This document shows positions 18,454 to 26,032 of a stretch of 64,000 bases of DNA, in pieces. The notes under the pieces are model-generated. The model ran no database searches. It was given only the letters and a program-made list of their open reading frames with translations, and was not told where the DNA came from. Every line of letters begins with the position of its first letter. Within the stretch, counting starts at the first letter, position 1. The stretch spans positions 62,001 to 126,000 of the forward strand of contig NZ_QAVX01000009.1 of assembly GCF_003121485.1 (NCBI RefSeq), read 5' to 3'. A program made the position numbers and the translations under genes. The DNA is from Dyella sp. C11. Its GTDB lineage: Bacteria; Pseudomonadota; Gammaproteobacteria; Xanthomonadales; Rhodanobacteraceae.

Positions 18454-18476
18454 CATTCAGTCCTGAGCGGCAGACA

Positions 18477-18494
18477 TTCAACCCTATGGTTGAA
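18477..18494. promoter_or_regulatory. Palindromic operator 2, overlapping the arsR-type start codon
   Basis: TTCAACC-CTAT-GGTTGAA is a perfect palindrome with 7-bp arms. The start codon ATG (18486-18488) lies inside it, so repressor bound here would cover the translation start region of its own gene. Shares the ACATTCAACC core with operator 1. Confidence 0.72.
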
Positions 18495-18848
18495 CATCAA
18501 GCCCCCGCGCTGGACATCGTGTTCCAGGCCCTGATGGATGGCACGCGCCGCGCCATGCTGCGCAGCCTGGCCGAAGGCGAACGCAACATCGGCGAGCTGG
18601 CCGCCCCCTTCGACATGTCGCTGGCGGCCGCCTCCAAGCACGTGAAGGTGCTGGAGCGTGCAGGGCTGGTGCGACGCCTGGTCCAGGGCCGCACACATGT
18701 CTGCCAGCTGGAACCCGCGCCGCTCGCCATGGCGGATGACTGGCTTCGCTTCTACGAACAGTTCTGGAACCGCGAGCTCGACGCACTCGACGCCCTGCTC
18801 GGAGCGGAAGACGACGGCCTGGACGCCCGCGGAGACACATCACCATGA
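18486..18848 (+). CDS. ArsR-family winged-helix transcriptional regulator
   Basis: A 120-residue regulator. The winged helix spans about residues 8-90: DIVFQALMDGTRRAMLRSLA, ERNIGELAAPFDMSLAAASK (recognition helix), HVKVLERAGLVRRLVQGRTH. No paired-cysteine metal site is visible; the protein is of the metal-independent ArsR type that accompanies SRPBCC genes. Its ATG overlaps the next gene by 4 bp (ATGA at 18845). No ribosome binding site is obvious because the start lies within an operator palindrome, which suggests autoregulation and possibly leaderless or weak translation. Upstream in-frame starts run back into the J-protein gene and are rejected. Confidence 0.88.
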   Translation: MVEHQAPALDIVFQALMDGTRRAMLRSLAEGERNIGELAAPFDMSLAAASKHVKVLERAGLVRRLVQGRTHVCQLEPAPLAMADDWLRFYEQFWNRELDALDALLGAEDDGLDARGDTSP

Positions 18849-19285
18849 GCACCGCCCTGCGCACCCTGCGCATCACCCGTCATTTCGCCGCCAGCCCGGA
18901 ACGTGTTTTCGATGCATGGCTCGATCCCGCCACCGCGGGACGCTGGCTGTTCGCGACGCCGAAGGGCGAGATGGTGAAGGTGGATATCGACGCCCGTGTC
19001 GGCGGGCGGTTCTGCTTCCGCGACCGACGCGACGGCGTGGACGTGGATCACGTGGGCGAATACCTGGAAATCGACCGGCCCCGCAGGCTCGTCTTCAGCT
19101 TCGCGGTGCCCAGGTATTCCGAGGCGACAACGCGTGTGAGCATCGATATGGTTCCGGCCGGATCAGGTTGCGACCTCACCCTGCTGCACGAACAGGTGTT
19201 GGCCGAATGGGCGGATGCGACGCAGCACGGCTGGGGCGAGATCCTTGCGCACCTGGCGCGCCATCTTGAACAGGCGTCCGGTTGA
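18845..19285 (+). CDS. SRPBCC / AHSA1-domain protein
   Basis: A 146-residue START-like (SRPBCC, activator-of-Hsp90 homologue 1) domain. It begins TLRITRHFAASPERVFDAWL, then DPATAGRWLF, GGRFCFRDRRDG and GEYLEIDRPRRLVFSFAVP, and ends in a long helix (DATQHGWGEILAHLARHLEQ), the usual order for the fold. It is translationally coupled to the ArsR regulator, a very common two-gene arrangement in proteobacteria. The hydrophobic cavity of such domains binds small lipophilic ligands, but the natural ligand of these pairs is unknown. Confidence 0.86.
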   Translation: MSTALRTLRITRHFAASPERVFDAWLDPATAGRWLFATPKGEMVKVDIDARVGGRFCFRDRRDGVDVDHVGEYLEIDRPRRLVFSFAVPRYSEATTRVSIDMVPAGSGCDLTLLHEQVLAEWADATQHGWGEILAHLARHLEQASG

Positions 19286-19385
19286 CGCATAGCGGTTGGA
19301 TGGCCCAGCCATGTGCGATTGCCCGCCGCGAGTCACGGGCGTAACTTGGCATGGCTGCCACTTCAGGCAGACACGAGGTATCGCC

Positions 19386-20285
19386 ATGAACGCGCGAAAC
19401 CATCTGATGTCGCTTCGCATCGCCGCACTGGCCGGGCTGCTGATCTGCCCCACCCTTCATGCCGCCGACGCCAGCCTGCCCACCATACCGGTCGACACCC
19501 AGGCGCCACCGCCCCAGGTGGTGAGCTATGCGGCCACGCCGGATGTCCCCCGCGACCGCACCGATCCGTTCAATCGCCCCGAAGACGACGCCCGTCCCGG
19601 CGAATATTTTTTCTATCTCGGCGCGCTGGCCAACCAGAAGCGCGACTACGAGCATGCCATCGCGATGTACAAGGTTGCCGCGTCGTGGGCGTACAAGCCG
19701 GCCGAATACAACCTGGGTGTGATGTACCTCAATGGCCTCGGTTCACCGGTGGACCTGCCACGCGCGATGGCCTGGTTTGCGTTGGCAGCGGAGCGCAACG
19801 AAACGCAGTACGTGTACGCCAAGCAATTGCTCTACGCACACCTGACGCCGGACCAGTTCAACGAGGCCAACGTGATCTGGCGCGAGCTGCTGCCCACCTA
19901 CGGTGACAAGGTGGCGCTGGCTCGCGCCAAGGCGCGCTGGCGCGAGGTACTGATGTCGGCCACGGGATCACGCGTGGGTTCGGCGGCACCGCATCTGATC
20001 GTCGGTGGAACAATCGGCTTCAACAGCCATGACTCGGTCACCGTCTACGACATGGGAGACAACGGCAGGCAGGCCTTCACGGCGGGTGACGTCACAGGCG
20101 TCTATCAGACCGATGGTGCCATTGCCTACCAGCAACTGCGCGCCAGCAGGGATCCCTACGATCCCAAGTTTGCCTCGTATCTGCGGTCGGGCACGGTGAC
20201 CGTGGGCATTCTTACGCCGATGAAGCCGGACGATCCGGCTATACGGAAGATCAATCCGCCACTGAACGACTCGGACCACCCGTGA
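19386..20285 (+). CDS. Exported Sel1/TPR-like repeat protein
   Basis: A 299-residue protein with a signal peptide (about residues 8-27, ending LHAADA). Start at 19386 (MNARNHLMSLRI). After a Pro-rich N-terminal stretch come helical repeats of Sel1/TPR type (about 75-170): YFFYLGALANQKRDYEHAIA, MYKVAASWAYKPAEYNLGVM and YLNGLGSPVDLPRAMAWFAL. The C-terminal 110 residues (HLIVGGTIGFNSHDSVTVYD onward) look beta-rich and are unassigned. It is probably periplasmic. Single gene; the feo cluster follows on the opposite strand. No specific function is proposed. Confidence 0.7.
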   Translation: MNARNHLMSLRIAALAGLLICPTLHAADASLPTIPVDTQAPPPQVVSYAATPDVPRDRTDPFNRPEDDARPGEYFFYLGALANQKRDYEHAIAMYKVAASWAYKPAEYNLGVMYLNGLGSPVDLPRAMAWFALAAERNETQYVYAKQLLYAHLTPDQFNEANVIWRELLPTYGDKVALARAKARWREVLMSATGSRVGSAAPHLIVGGTIGFNSHDSVTVYDMGDNGRQAFTAGDVTGVYQTDGAIAYQQLRASRDPYDPKFASYLRSGTVTVGILTPMKPDDPAIRKINPPLNDSDHP

Positions 20286-20300
20286 ACGCGTAACCCGCCG

Positions 20301-20600
20301 TTACTTGCCGCGCGGACGAAATTCCAGCGGAAACGCATCGCGCGCAGCGGCAGGCGGCTTGGGCCCGCACGAACCGCACGTATCGCAGCCATCGCTGCAG
20401 TTGCCGGTGGATTGCTTCGGCTGGAGGCGATGCGCCAGCGAGCGCTTCCACGCCGCACTGCCCGGCTTGTCCAGGCCAAGTGCCAGCGACGCCAGCCAGC
20501 GGCTGGTCATCTTCGGTGCGAGCTTGCGCAAGGTGATCCATGCGCCGGCCAGCACCACCAGGCCGATGATCACGTACTGGACGAGCAGGCCGGTACTCAT
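20301..20600 (-). CDS. FeoB-linked small membrane protein with Cys-rich tail
   Basis: A 99-residue protein whose ATG overlaps the feoB stop (ATGA at 20597-20600). One N-terminal membrane helix (VQYVIIGLVVLAGAWITL, about residues 7-24) is followed by a basic region and the cysteine cluster NCSDGCDTCGSCGPK (about 72-86), then a Pro/Arg tail. The position and the single-helix-plus-cysteines layout recall the small FeoB-associated Cys-rich proteins found after feoB in many bacteria, but it is not the winged-helix FeoC. The four Cys could bind iron or zinc; this is inference. Confidence 0.72.
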   Translation of the reverse strand: MSTGLLVQYVIIGLVVLAGAWITLRKLAPKMTSRWLASLALGLDKPGSAAWKRSLAHRLQPKQSTGNCSDGCDTCGSCGPKPPAAARDAFPLEFRPRGK

Positions 20601-22441
20601 GCCAGCCAGCTCGTGATCTGGTACGTGAGGAACGAAGCCAGGTATGCCACGGCGAACATGTAGCCGAACGAGATGCCCACGTTGCGCCACGAGTTGGTTT
20701 CGCGACGGATCACCGCCAGCGTGGACATGCACTGCGGCGCAAACGCAAACCACACCATCAGCGACAGCGCGCTGGCCAGCGAGAAGTTGGCTGCCAGTGC
20801 CTGTGCAAGGCCTGCCCCGTCGGCGCCTTCACCGCCCACCGCATACACCGTCGCCAGCGCAGCCACGGCGGTCTCGCGCGCGGCGAAGGCGGGAATCAGC
20901 GACACGCTGATCTGCCAGTTGAAGCCCAGCGGCGCAAAGATGTACTGCAGGCCGCGTCCCATGTAGCCGGCAAAGCTGTAGTCGATGGCCGGACCGGTGG
21001 CGCCTGCCGGTGCCGAAGGGAACGTGGAGAGGAACCACATCAGGATCGTCAGGCCGAGAATCACGCCAGTCAGGCGCTTGAGGAAAATCATGCCGCGTTC
21101 GTAAAGGCCAATGGCCACGTCGCGCACCTTCGGCAAGCGATACGACGGCAGCTCCATCAGCAGTGCATGCTCGCTGCGGTCGCGACGCAGCTTCTTCATC
21201 ACCCATGCCACCACCATGGCGCCAAGAATGCCGGCTGCATACAACGCGAACAGCACCAGGCCCTGCATGTTGAAGATGCCCCACACGCGCCTTGTGGGAA
21301 TGAATGCACCAATCAACAAGGCATACACCGGAAGGCGCGCCGAACACGTCATCAAGGGCGCCACGAGAATCGTGGACAGGCGATCGCGCGGGTCGGTGAT
21401 GCTGCGCGTACCCATGATGCCGGGAATGGCGCAGGCGCAACTGGAAAGCAACGGAATGAACGAACGCCCCGTCAAACCGACCGAAACCATCATGCGAGCG
21501 AGCAGGAAAGCCGCGCGCGGCAGGTAGCCCGATTCCTCAAGCACCAGGATGAAGAAGAACAGCACCAGGATTTCCGGCAGGAAGCCGATCACGGTGCCGA
21601 GGCCACCAAACAGGCCATCGACGATCAGGCTTTGCAGCGGACCCGCCGGCATCCACGCGGTGACGTGTTCGCCCATCCACGAAAAACCGTCACCGATCAG
21701 GTCGGTCATCGGTTTGCCGGCCGCATACACCGCCTGGAAGATCAGGAACATCACGAAGGCGAGAATCGCGATGCCGAAGACGGGATGCAGCGCCCATCGA
21801 TCCAGCGCGTCATCCACTTCGGCCGTGGCGCGCGGCATGGTCACCGTCGCGGCCATCAATTCACGCACCTGCGCGTGCAGGTCGGCACGGCTTGCCGCAT
21901 CGTCCGACTGCGCCGGGGATGCCTGCGGAATCTCGCCGTCCACCTGCGCGATCAGTGCCTGCACGCCGTCGCGTTTCACCGCTATGGTTTCCACCACCGG
22001 CACGCCGAGTCGGCGCGACAACTCCGCCACGTCGATCACGATGCCGCGACGGCGCGCGGCATCCATCATGTTGAGCGCCAGCACCACCGGCCGACCCAGG
22101 CGCTTCACTTCCAATACAAAGCGCAGGTGAAGGCGCAGGTTGGTGGCGTCGGCCACGCACACCACCAGGTCCGGCACGGCCTCGCCCGGATAATTGCCTT
22201 CCAGCACGTCGCGGGTGATCTGTTCGTCGGGGCTGGTGGCGTCGAAGCTGTACGTGCCGGGCAGATCCAGCAGCTGAAGCACGCGACCGGAGGGCGCCGT
22301 AAAACGGCCTTCCTTGCGCTCCACCGTGACACCGGCGTAGTTCGCCACCTTCTGGCGACCACCCGTGAGCTGGTTGAACAAGGCGGTCTTGCCGCAATTG
22401 GGGTTGCCGACCAGGGCAATACGCAAGGTGCCGGCGCTCAT
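20597..22441 (-). CDS. feoB: Ferrous iron transporter FeoB
   Basis: A 614-residue Fe(II) transporter, at the short end of the family (E. coli FeoB is 773). The cytosolic G domain has G1 GNPNCGKT (residues 12-19), G3 DLPGTYSFD and G4 NMMD. A soluble linker leads to the membrane domain (from about 245) with Gate motifs: SSCACAIPGIMGTRSI and APLMTCSARLPVYALLIGAF. Start at 22441 (MSAGTLRIALVGN); the reading frame stays open far upstream but only through feoA and its promoter. It overlaps feoA by 4 bp and the Cys-rich gene by 4 bp, giving a tight three-gene operon under a Fur box. Confidence 0.95.
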   Translation of the reverse strand: MSAGTLRIALVGNPNCGKTALFNQLTGGRQKVANYAGVTVERKEGRFTAPSGRVLQLLDLPGTYSFDATSPDEQITRDVLEGNYPGEAVPDLVVCVADATNLRLHLRFVLEVKRLGRPVVLALNMMDAARRRGIVIDVAELSRRLGVPVVETIAVKRDGVQALIAQVDGEIPQASPAQSDDAASRADLHAQVRELMAATVTMPRATAEVDDALDRWALHPVFGIAILAFVMFLIFQAVYAAGKPMTDLIGDGFSWMGEHVTAWMPAGPLQSLIVDGLFGGLGTVIGFLPEILVLFFFILVLEESGYLPRAAFLLARMMVSVGLTGRSFIPLLSSCACAIPGIMGTRSITDPRDRLSTILVAPLMTCSARLPVYALLIGAFIPTRRVWGIFNMQGLVLFALYAAGILGAMVVAWVMKKLRRDRSEHALLMELPSYRLPKVRDVAIGLYERGMIFLKRLTGVILGLTILMWFLSTFPSAPAGATGPAIDYSFAGYMGRGLQYIFAPLGFNWQISVSLIPAFAARETAVAALATVYAVGGEGADGAGLAQALAANFSLASALSLMVWFAFAPQCMSTLAVIRRETNSWRNVGISFGYMFAVAYLASFLTYQITSWLA

Positions 22442-22683
22442 GCCGCCTTCTCCGCATGGACCAGCACGCGCTCGGCTTCCTTGCGACGCAGGGCGAAACG
22501 CGTGGAGCCGATCTGGATCAGCAACGGGTCCGCTCCCAGCGGGCCCTGCGCCACCACGCGAACGGGCTCGCCTGCCACGAACCCGAGGTCGCGCAATCGC
22601 TGCGCGATGGGGTCTGAAGCATGAGCATCGTCCACTCGGTCCACCACGGCAGTAGCCCCTTTCGGAAGATCGGACAGGCGCAC
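22438..22683 (-). CDS. feoA: Ferrous iron transport protein FeoA
   Basis: An 81-residue SH3-like FeoA protein, normal length. MRLSDLPKGATAVVDRVDD opens the fold and LRDLGFVAGEPVRVVAQGPL is the core family signature, followed by PLLIQIGSTRFALRRKEAER. It is needed with FeoB for Fe(II) uptake and is thought to act on the cytosolic side of FeoB. First gene of the feoA-feoB-Cys-rich operon; the start codon is 15 nt from the Fur box at 22698-22716. Confidence 0.94.
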   Translation of the reverse strand: MRLSDLPKGATAVVDRVDDAHASDPIAQRLRDLGFVAGEPVRVVAQGPLGADPLLIQIGSTRFALRRKEAERVLVHAEKAA

Positions 22684-22697
22684 TAGTCACCAACTCA

Positions 22698-22716
22698 AAT
22701 AAGAATGGTTCGCATT
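22698..22716 (-). promoter_or_regulatory. Probable Fur box upstream of feoA
   Basis: The plus-strand sequence AATAAGAATGGTTCGCATT matches an inverted-repeat Fur consensus of the form AATGAGAATCATTCTCATT at 15 of 19 positions by hand alignment. It lies 15-33 nt upstream of the feoA start, where Fur bound with Fe(II) would block transcription. Confidence 0.75.
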
Positions 22717-22912
22717 GTACATGAGGCACCCGGCAGGTGCAGCGCGGCCCCATGCCACGCCCCATGCGGTGCGGCGCAAGAACATGAAGGCTGAACCCCT
22801 GCCATCGGTACCGCCTTGGAACTGATCGCGAATGCCCCGATAGCGTTTCCATGTTCCGACGCAATACCGCGCCGGCCACGCCTTTCCCGCTTTCACGGAT
22901 ACCGAGGTCCAC

Positions 22913-24004
22913 ATGGCTTTGTTCGCCCGCCACGCCACCGGGTTGCGTCTGGAACGCATGCAGGCCTCGCCGCAGCATTCGGGCGAGACGTTCATCAACA
23001 CCTACCCCGCCAGCACGCCGCGCGTGGTGGACGACAAACCCTCCCTGGACGACTTCATGTTCCGCGGTGAAGACCGCACGCCCGCCCATCCGCTTCCCAC
23101 GCTCGACCCTCGCCCGCAATGGACGCGCCCGATAGACACCGGCCTGCGCACGACCTGGCTGGGGCACTCCACCGTGCTGCTCGAAATCGATGGCGTACGC
23201 GTGCTCACCGATCCGGTCTGGGGCGAACGCGCCTCGCCCTTCTCGTTCATGGGCCCCAAGCGCTTCCAGCCGGTGCCGGTGGATATCTCGCAACTGCCTC
23301 CGCTGGATGCCGTGTTGATCTCGCACGATCACTACGACCATCTCGATTACCCGAGCATTCGCGAGCTGGCGAAGTTGCAGGTGCCCTTCATCACCTCGCT
23401 GGGCGTCGGTGTGCATCTGGAAGCCTGGGGCGTGCCGGCCGAGCGCATCATCGAACTGGACTGGTGGGAAAGCTTCACCGTGCCGGCGGGACTGACGTTG
23501 ACTGCCGCACCATCGCACCACTTCTCCGGCCGCAGCCTGCACGACCGCAATGCCACGCTGTGGTCATCGTTCGTGCTGCGCGGCGAACGCCATGCGGTGT
23601 TCTTCAGTGGCGATACCGGCCTCTCGCCGCACTTCACGGAGATCGGCCAGCGGCTTGGCCCGTTCGACCTGGTGATGATCGAAGTGGGCGCGTTCCATCC
23701 TTCGTGGGGCAGCGTGCACCTGGGCCCCGACAACGCCATCACGGCGTGGCGCCAGCTTGGCAGCGGGCGTTTCCTGCCGGTGCACTGGGGCACCTTCAAC
23801 CTCGCCATGCATCCCTGGTGCGAGCCGGCCGAAGTCCTGCTGGCGAAGGTACCGGAAGGCCTGGTGATGCCACGCCTGGGCGAAGTCATCGAGCCGGCGC
23901 AGTTCGAGACAGCGCAGCCGTGGTGGCGCGACCTCAGCACCCAACACTCGCGCGGCTGCGCGCGGCAGGCCGCCGAATTCCTGGTATTGCCGGCCAAGGA
24001 CTGA
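22913..24004 (+). CDS. MBL-fold metallohydrolase, NAPE-PLD/UlaG type
   Basis: A 363-residue metallo-beta-lactamase-fold protein. Features in order: TWLGHSTVLLEIDGVRVLTD (about 80-99), VLISHDHYDHLDYPS carrying the HxHxDH zinc motif, PSHHFSGRSLHDRNATLWSS, FFSGDTGLSPHF, and PVHWGTFNLAMHPW with the last metal-binding His. This arrangement matches the N-acyl-phosphatidylethanolamine phospholipase D-like and RomA-like branch. The bacterial substrate is not known. No signal peptide is evident. The gene is divergent from feoA and lies just upstream of liuC with a 64-nt gap. Confidence 0.83.
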   Translation: MALFARHATGLRLERMQASPQHSGETFINTYPASTPRVVDDKPSLDDFMFRGEDRTPAHPLPTLDPRPQWTRPIDTGLRTTWLGHSTVLLEIDGVRVLTDPVWGERASPFSFMGPKRFQPVPVDISQLPPLDAVLISHDHYDHLDYPSIRELAKLQVPFITSLGVGVHLEAWGVPAERIIELDWWESFTVPAGLTLTAAPSHHFSGRSLHDRNATLWSSFVLRGERHAVFFSGDTGLSPHFTEIGQRLGPFDLVMIEVGAFHPSWGSVHLGPDNAITAWRQLGSGRFLPVHWGTFNLAMHPWCEPAEVLLAKVPEGLVMPRLGEVIEPAQFETAQPWWRDLSTQHSRGCARQAAEFLVLPAKD

Positions 24005-24068
24005 CGCAGCGCACGACGTCGCACGACAGGGTTCGGTTTAGGATGTCGCTCCCCAGCAGGAGCTTTCC

Positions 24069-24863
24069 ATGACCAGCAGCATCCAGATCGCCGACCACGG
24101 CGGCGTGCGTCGCATCACGCTGAATCGTCCGCAGGTGCACAACGCCTTCGATGACGGCCTGATCGCCGAACTCACCGCGGCCCTGGAAAACGCCGGCAAT
24201 GACCACAGCGTGCGTGCCGTGGTGCTCACCGGCGAAGGCGCCAGCTTTTCCGCCGGCGCCGACCTGAACTGGATGCGCGGCATGGCCAGCGCGAGCGAGG
24301 CGGACAATCGCGACGATTCGCTGCGCCTCGCCACGCTCATGCGCACGCTGCAATACCTGCCCAAGCCCACCATCGCACGCGTGAATGGCGCCGCCTACGG
24401 CGGCGGCGTGGGACTGGTGGCGTGCTGCGATATCGCCATTGGCGTGGATTCCGCGCGCTTTGGTTTGACCGAAGTGAAGCTTGGCCTGGTGCCTGCGGTG
24501 ATCTCGCCGTATGTGATCCACGCCATCGGCCTGCGCCATGCGCGTCGACTGTTTGTGACAGGCGAACTGTTCGATGCCGGCACGGCGTTGCAGATCGGGC
24601 TGCTTCACCAGTGCGTGCCGGCGGAACAACTCGATGGCGCCGTCGATGCCGCGCTGGCGTTGCTTTCCAAAGCCGGTCCGGTCGCACAGGCAGAAGCCAA
24701 GCAACTGGCCTTGCGCATGGCAGGTGCCGATGAAGCACGCGCTGAAAGCATCGATCGCGAGAACGCAGCCTTGATCGCTCGCCTGCGTGTTTCCGAGGAA
24801 GGCCAGGAAGGCCTTGGCGCGTTTCTTTCCAAGCGCGCTGCTGCGTGGTGCGCACCAGGCTGA
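24069..24863 (+). CDS. liuC: Methylglutaconyl-CoA hydratase (enoyl-CoA hydratase family)
   Basis: A 264-residue crotonase-fold enzyme. VRRITLNRPQVHNAFDDGLI opens the fold. LTGEGASFSAGADLNWMRGM holds the oxyanion-hole segment, and VNGAAYGGGVGLVACCDIAI plus SARFGLTEVKLGLVPAVISP complete the active site. The SAGADLNWM and YGGGVGL stretches resemble the AUH/LiuC type. In this setting, between MCC-beta and MCC-alpha genes, hydration of 3-methylglutaconyl-CoA to HMG-CoA is the most likely role; a general enoyl-CoA hydratase cannot be excluded. It heads a run with VOC and cupin genes. Confidence 0.85.
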   Translation: MTSSIQIADHGGVRRITLNRPQVHNAFDDGLIAELTAALENAGNDHSVRAVVLTGEGASFSAGADLNWMRGMASASEADNRDDSLRLATLMRTLQYLPKPTIARVNGAAYGGGVGLVACCDIAIGVDSARFGLTEVKLGLVPAVISPYVIHAIGLRHARRLFVTGELFDAGTALQIGLLHQCVPAEQLDGAVDAALALLSKAGPVAQAEAKQLALRMAGADEARAESIDRENAALIARLRVSEEGQEGLGAFLSKRAAAWCAPG

Positions 24864-24904
24864 AAGCGCATACTCGTTGTTCCATTGCGTAAAGGAACGA
24901 CGCC

Positions 24905-25297
24905 ATGATCGACCACGTGGGTTTGCTGGTATCCGGTTACGAACGCAGTCGCGAGTTCTACCGACAGGTGCTGGCGCCCCTGGGCATCGAGCTGGTGATG
25001 GAGATCACCGCCGAGCAGACCGGTGATGGATGGCACGCCGGTTTCGGTGCCCATGACAAACCCGTGTTCTGGATCGATACGTCGCAACATCCGCGCGCCA
25101 TGGGCGGTGCACACGTCGCCTTCACCGCGCCCAACCGCGAAGTCGTGCGGACGTTTCACCGTCTTGCCCTCGACGCCGGCGGCACCGACAACGGTGCGCC
25201 CGGCCTGCGCCCGCATTATCACGAGCACTATTACGGCGCTTTCGTGCTCGATCCGGACGGCCACAACATCGAAGCCGTCTGCCACGCGCCGGAATGA
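24905..25297 (+). CDS. VOC-family (glyoxalase/dioxygenase-fold) protein
   Basis: A 130-residue vicinal-oxygen-chelate protein. It starts MIDHVGLLVSGYERSREFYR, giving the first His of the metal site; LRPHYHEHYYGAFVLDPDGH and NIEAVCH at the end give the second half of the fold with a terminal Glu ligand. The form is that of the small single-module VOC proteins related to glyoxalase I and lactoylglutathione lyase-like enzymes; no substrate can be assigned. GGAACGACGCC precedes the ATG. It lies 41 nt after liuC and 15 nt before a cupin gene, so co-transcription is likely. Confidence 0.83.
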   Translation: MIDHVGLLVSGYERSREFYRQVLAPLGIELVMEITAEQTGDGWHAGFGAHDKPVFWIDTSQHPRAMGGAHVAFTAPNREVVRTFHRLALDAGGTDNGAPGLRPHYHEHYYGAFVLDPDGHNIEAVCHAPE

Positions 25298-25312
25298 CCT
25301 CGAGGTCACGCC

Positions 25313-25831
25313 ATGACACATCCCATCATCAACATCGACGACGTTGAGTTGCAGCCGTATCCGCCCGGCATGGGCCCCAGCGGCGACACGGCGGAGCGAT
25401 TCGAAGCGCGCATGGGCCGGTTTTCCGCCCAGATCGGCGCCAGGAAGCTGGGCTACAACATCACCGCCGTGCCACCCGGCAAACGTGCGTTTCCCTTCCA
25501 CTGCCATCGCATCAATGAAGAAATGTTCTTAATCATCGAAGGCAGCGGCGAAGTGCGCATGGGCGACGAGCGCCATCCCATTCGCGCGGGCGACGTGATT
25601 GCCTGCCCGCCCGGTGGCCCGGAGAAGGCGCACCAGATCATCAACACCGGCACCACCGACATGCGTTACCTGGCGGTGAGCACCAAGGAGACCCCGGAGA
25701 TCTGCGAATACCCGGACACGGAGAAAGTCGGCATTCTCGCCGAGTACCCGCCCGGTCCGGATGGCGCACCGCGCGGCCTGCGCATGGTGACGCGCACGGA
25801 TCTGCAAGTGGGTTACTGGGACGAGGAATAA
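25313..25831 (+). CDS. Cupin-domain protein
   Basis: A 172-residue single-domain cupin. The first metal motif is in AFPFHCHRINEEMFLIIEGS with GEVRMGDERHPIRAGDVIAC, and the second in PGGPEKAHQIINTGTTDMRY. Both cupin motifs keep their His/Glu ligands (HCH, E, H), so a mononuclear metal site is likely. The C-terminal extension (EYPDTEKVGILAEYPPGPDG) is typical of a subset annotated as sugar- or amino-acid-binding cupins. Enzyme function unknown. It shares a probable transcript with liuC and the VOC gene and is followed by a REP doublet. Confidence 0.8.
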   Translation: MTHPIINIDDVELQPYPPGMGPSGDTAERFEARMGRFSAQIGARKLGYNITAVPPGKRAFPFHCHRINEEMFLIIEGSGEVRMGDERHPIRAGDVIACPPGGPEKAHQIINTGTTDMRYLAVSTKETPEICEYPDTEKVGILAEYPPGPDGAPRGLRMVTRTDLQVGYWDEE

Positions 25832-25857
25832 GGACTCCGTCCAACAGAAACCTGTTT

Positions 25858-25942
25858 TGCAGGAGCGCACTTGTGCGCGACCGCTTCATCGGATGGCATC
25901 GTGGAATGGGGCGCAGCGGTCGCGCACAAGTGCGCTCCTACA
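25858..25942. repeat. REP-like paired inverted repeat, copy 3 (GTAGG type)
   Basis: Arms at 25858-25884 (TGCAGGAGCGCACTTGTGCG plus CGACCGC) and 25916-25942 are complementary except for one base near the tip. It lies between the cupin gene and liuD. Same variant as copy 2. Confidence 0.85.
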
Positions 25943-26032
25943 GGGCTCATGCGGTGTCATGCTGCGCCGCGCATCGGCGGCAGCGCGGCAATCTGCTAGT
26001 TTTGGCAGCTTCGCACCGTCCCCGGAAGCCGC

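Noticed and set aside
22442-23542. Upstream extension of FeoB to 981 codons
   Set aside because: The extra frame covers feoA, the Fur box and part of an opposite-strand gene; FeoB homology starts at 22441.
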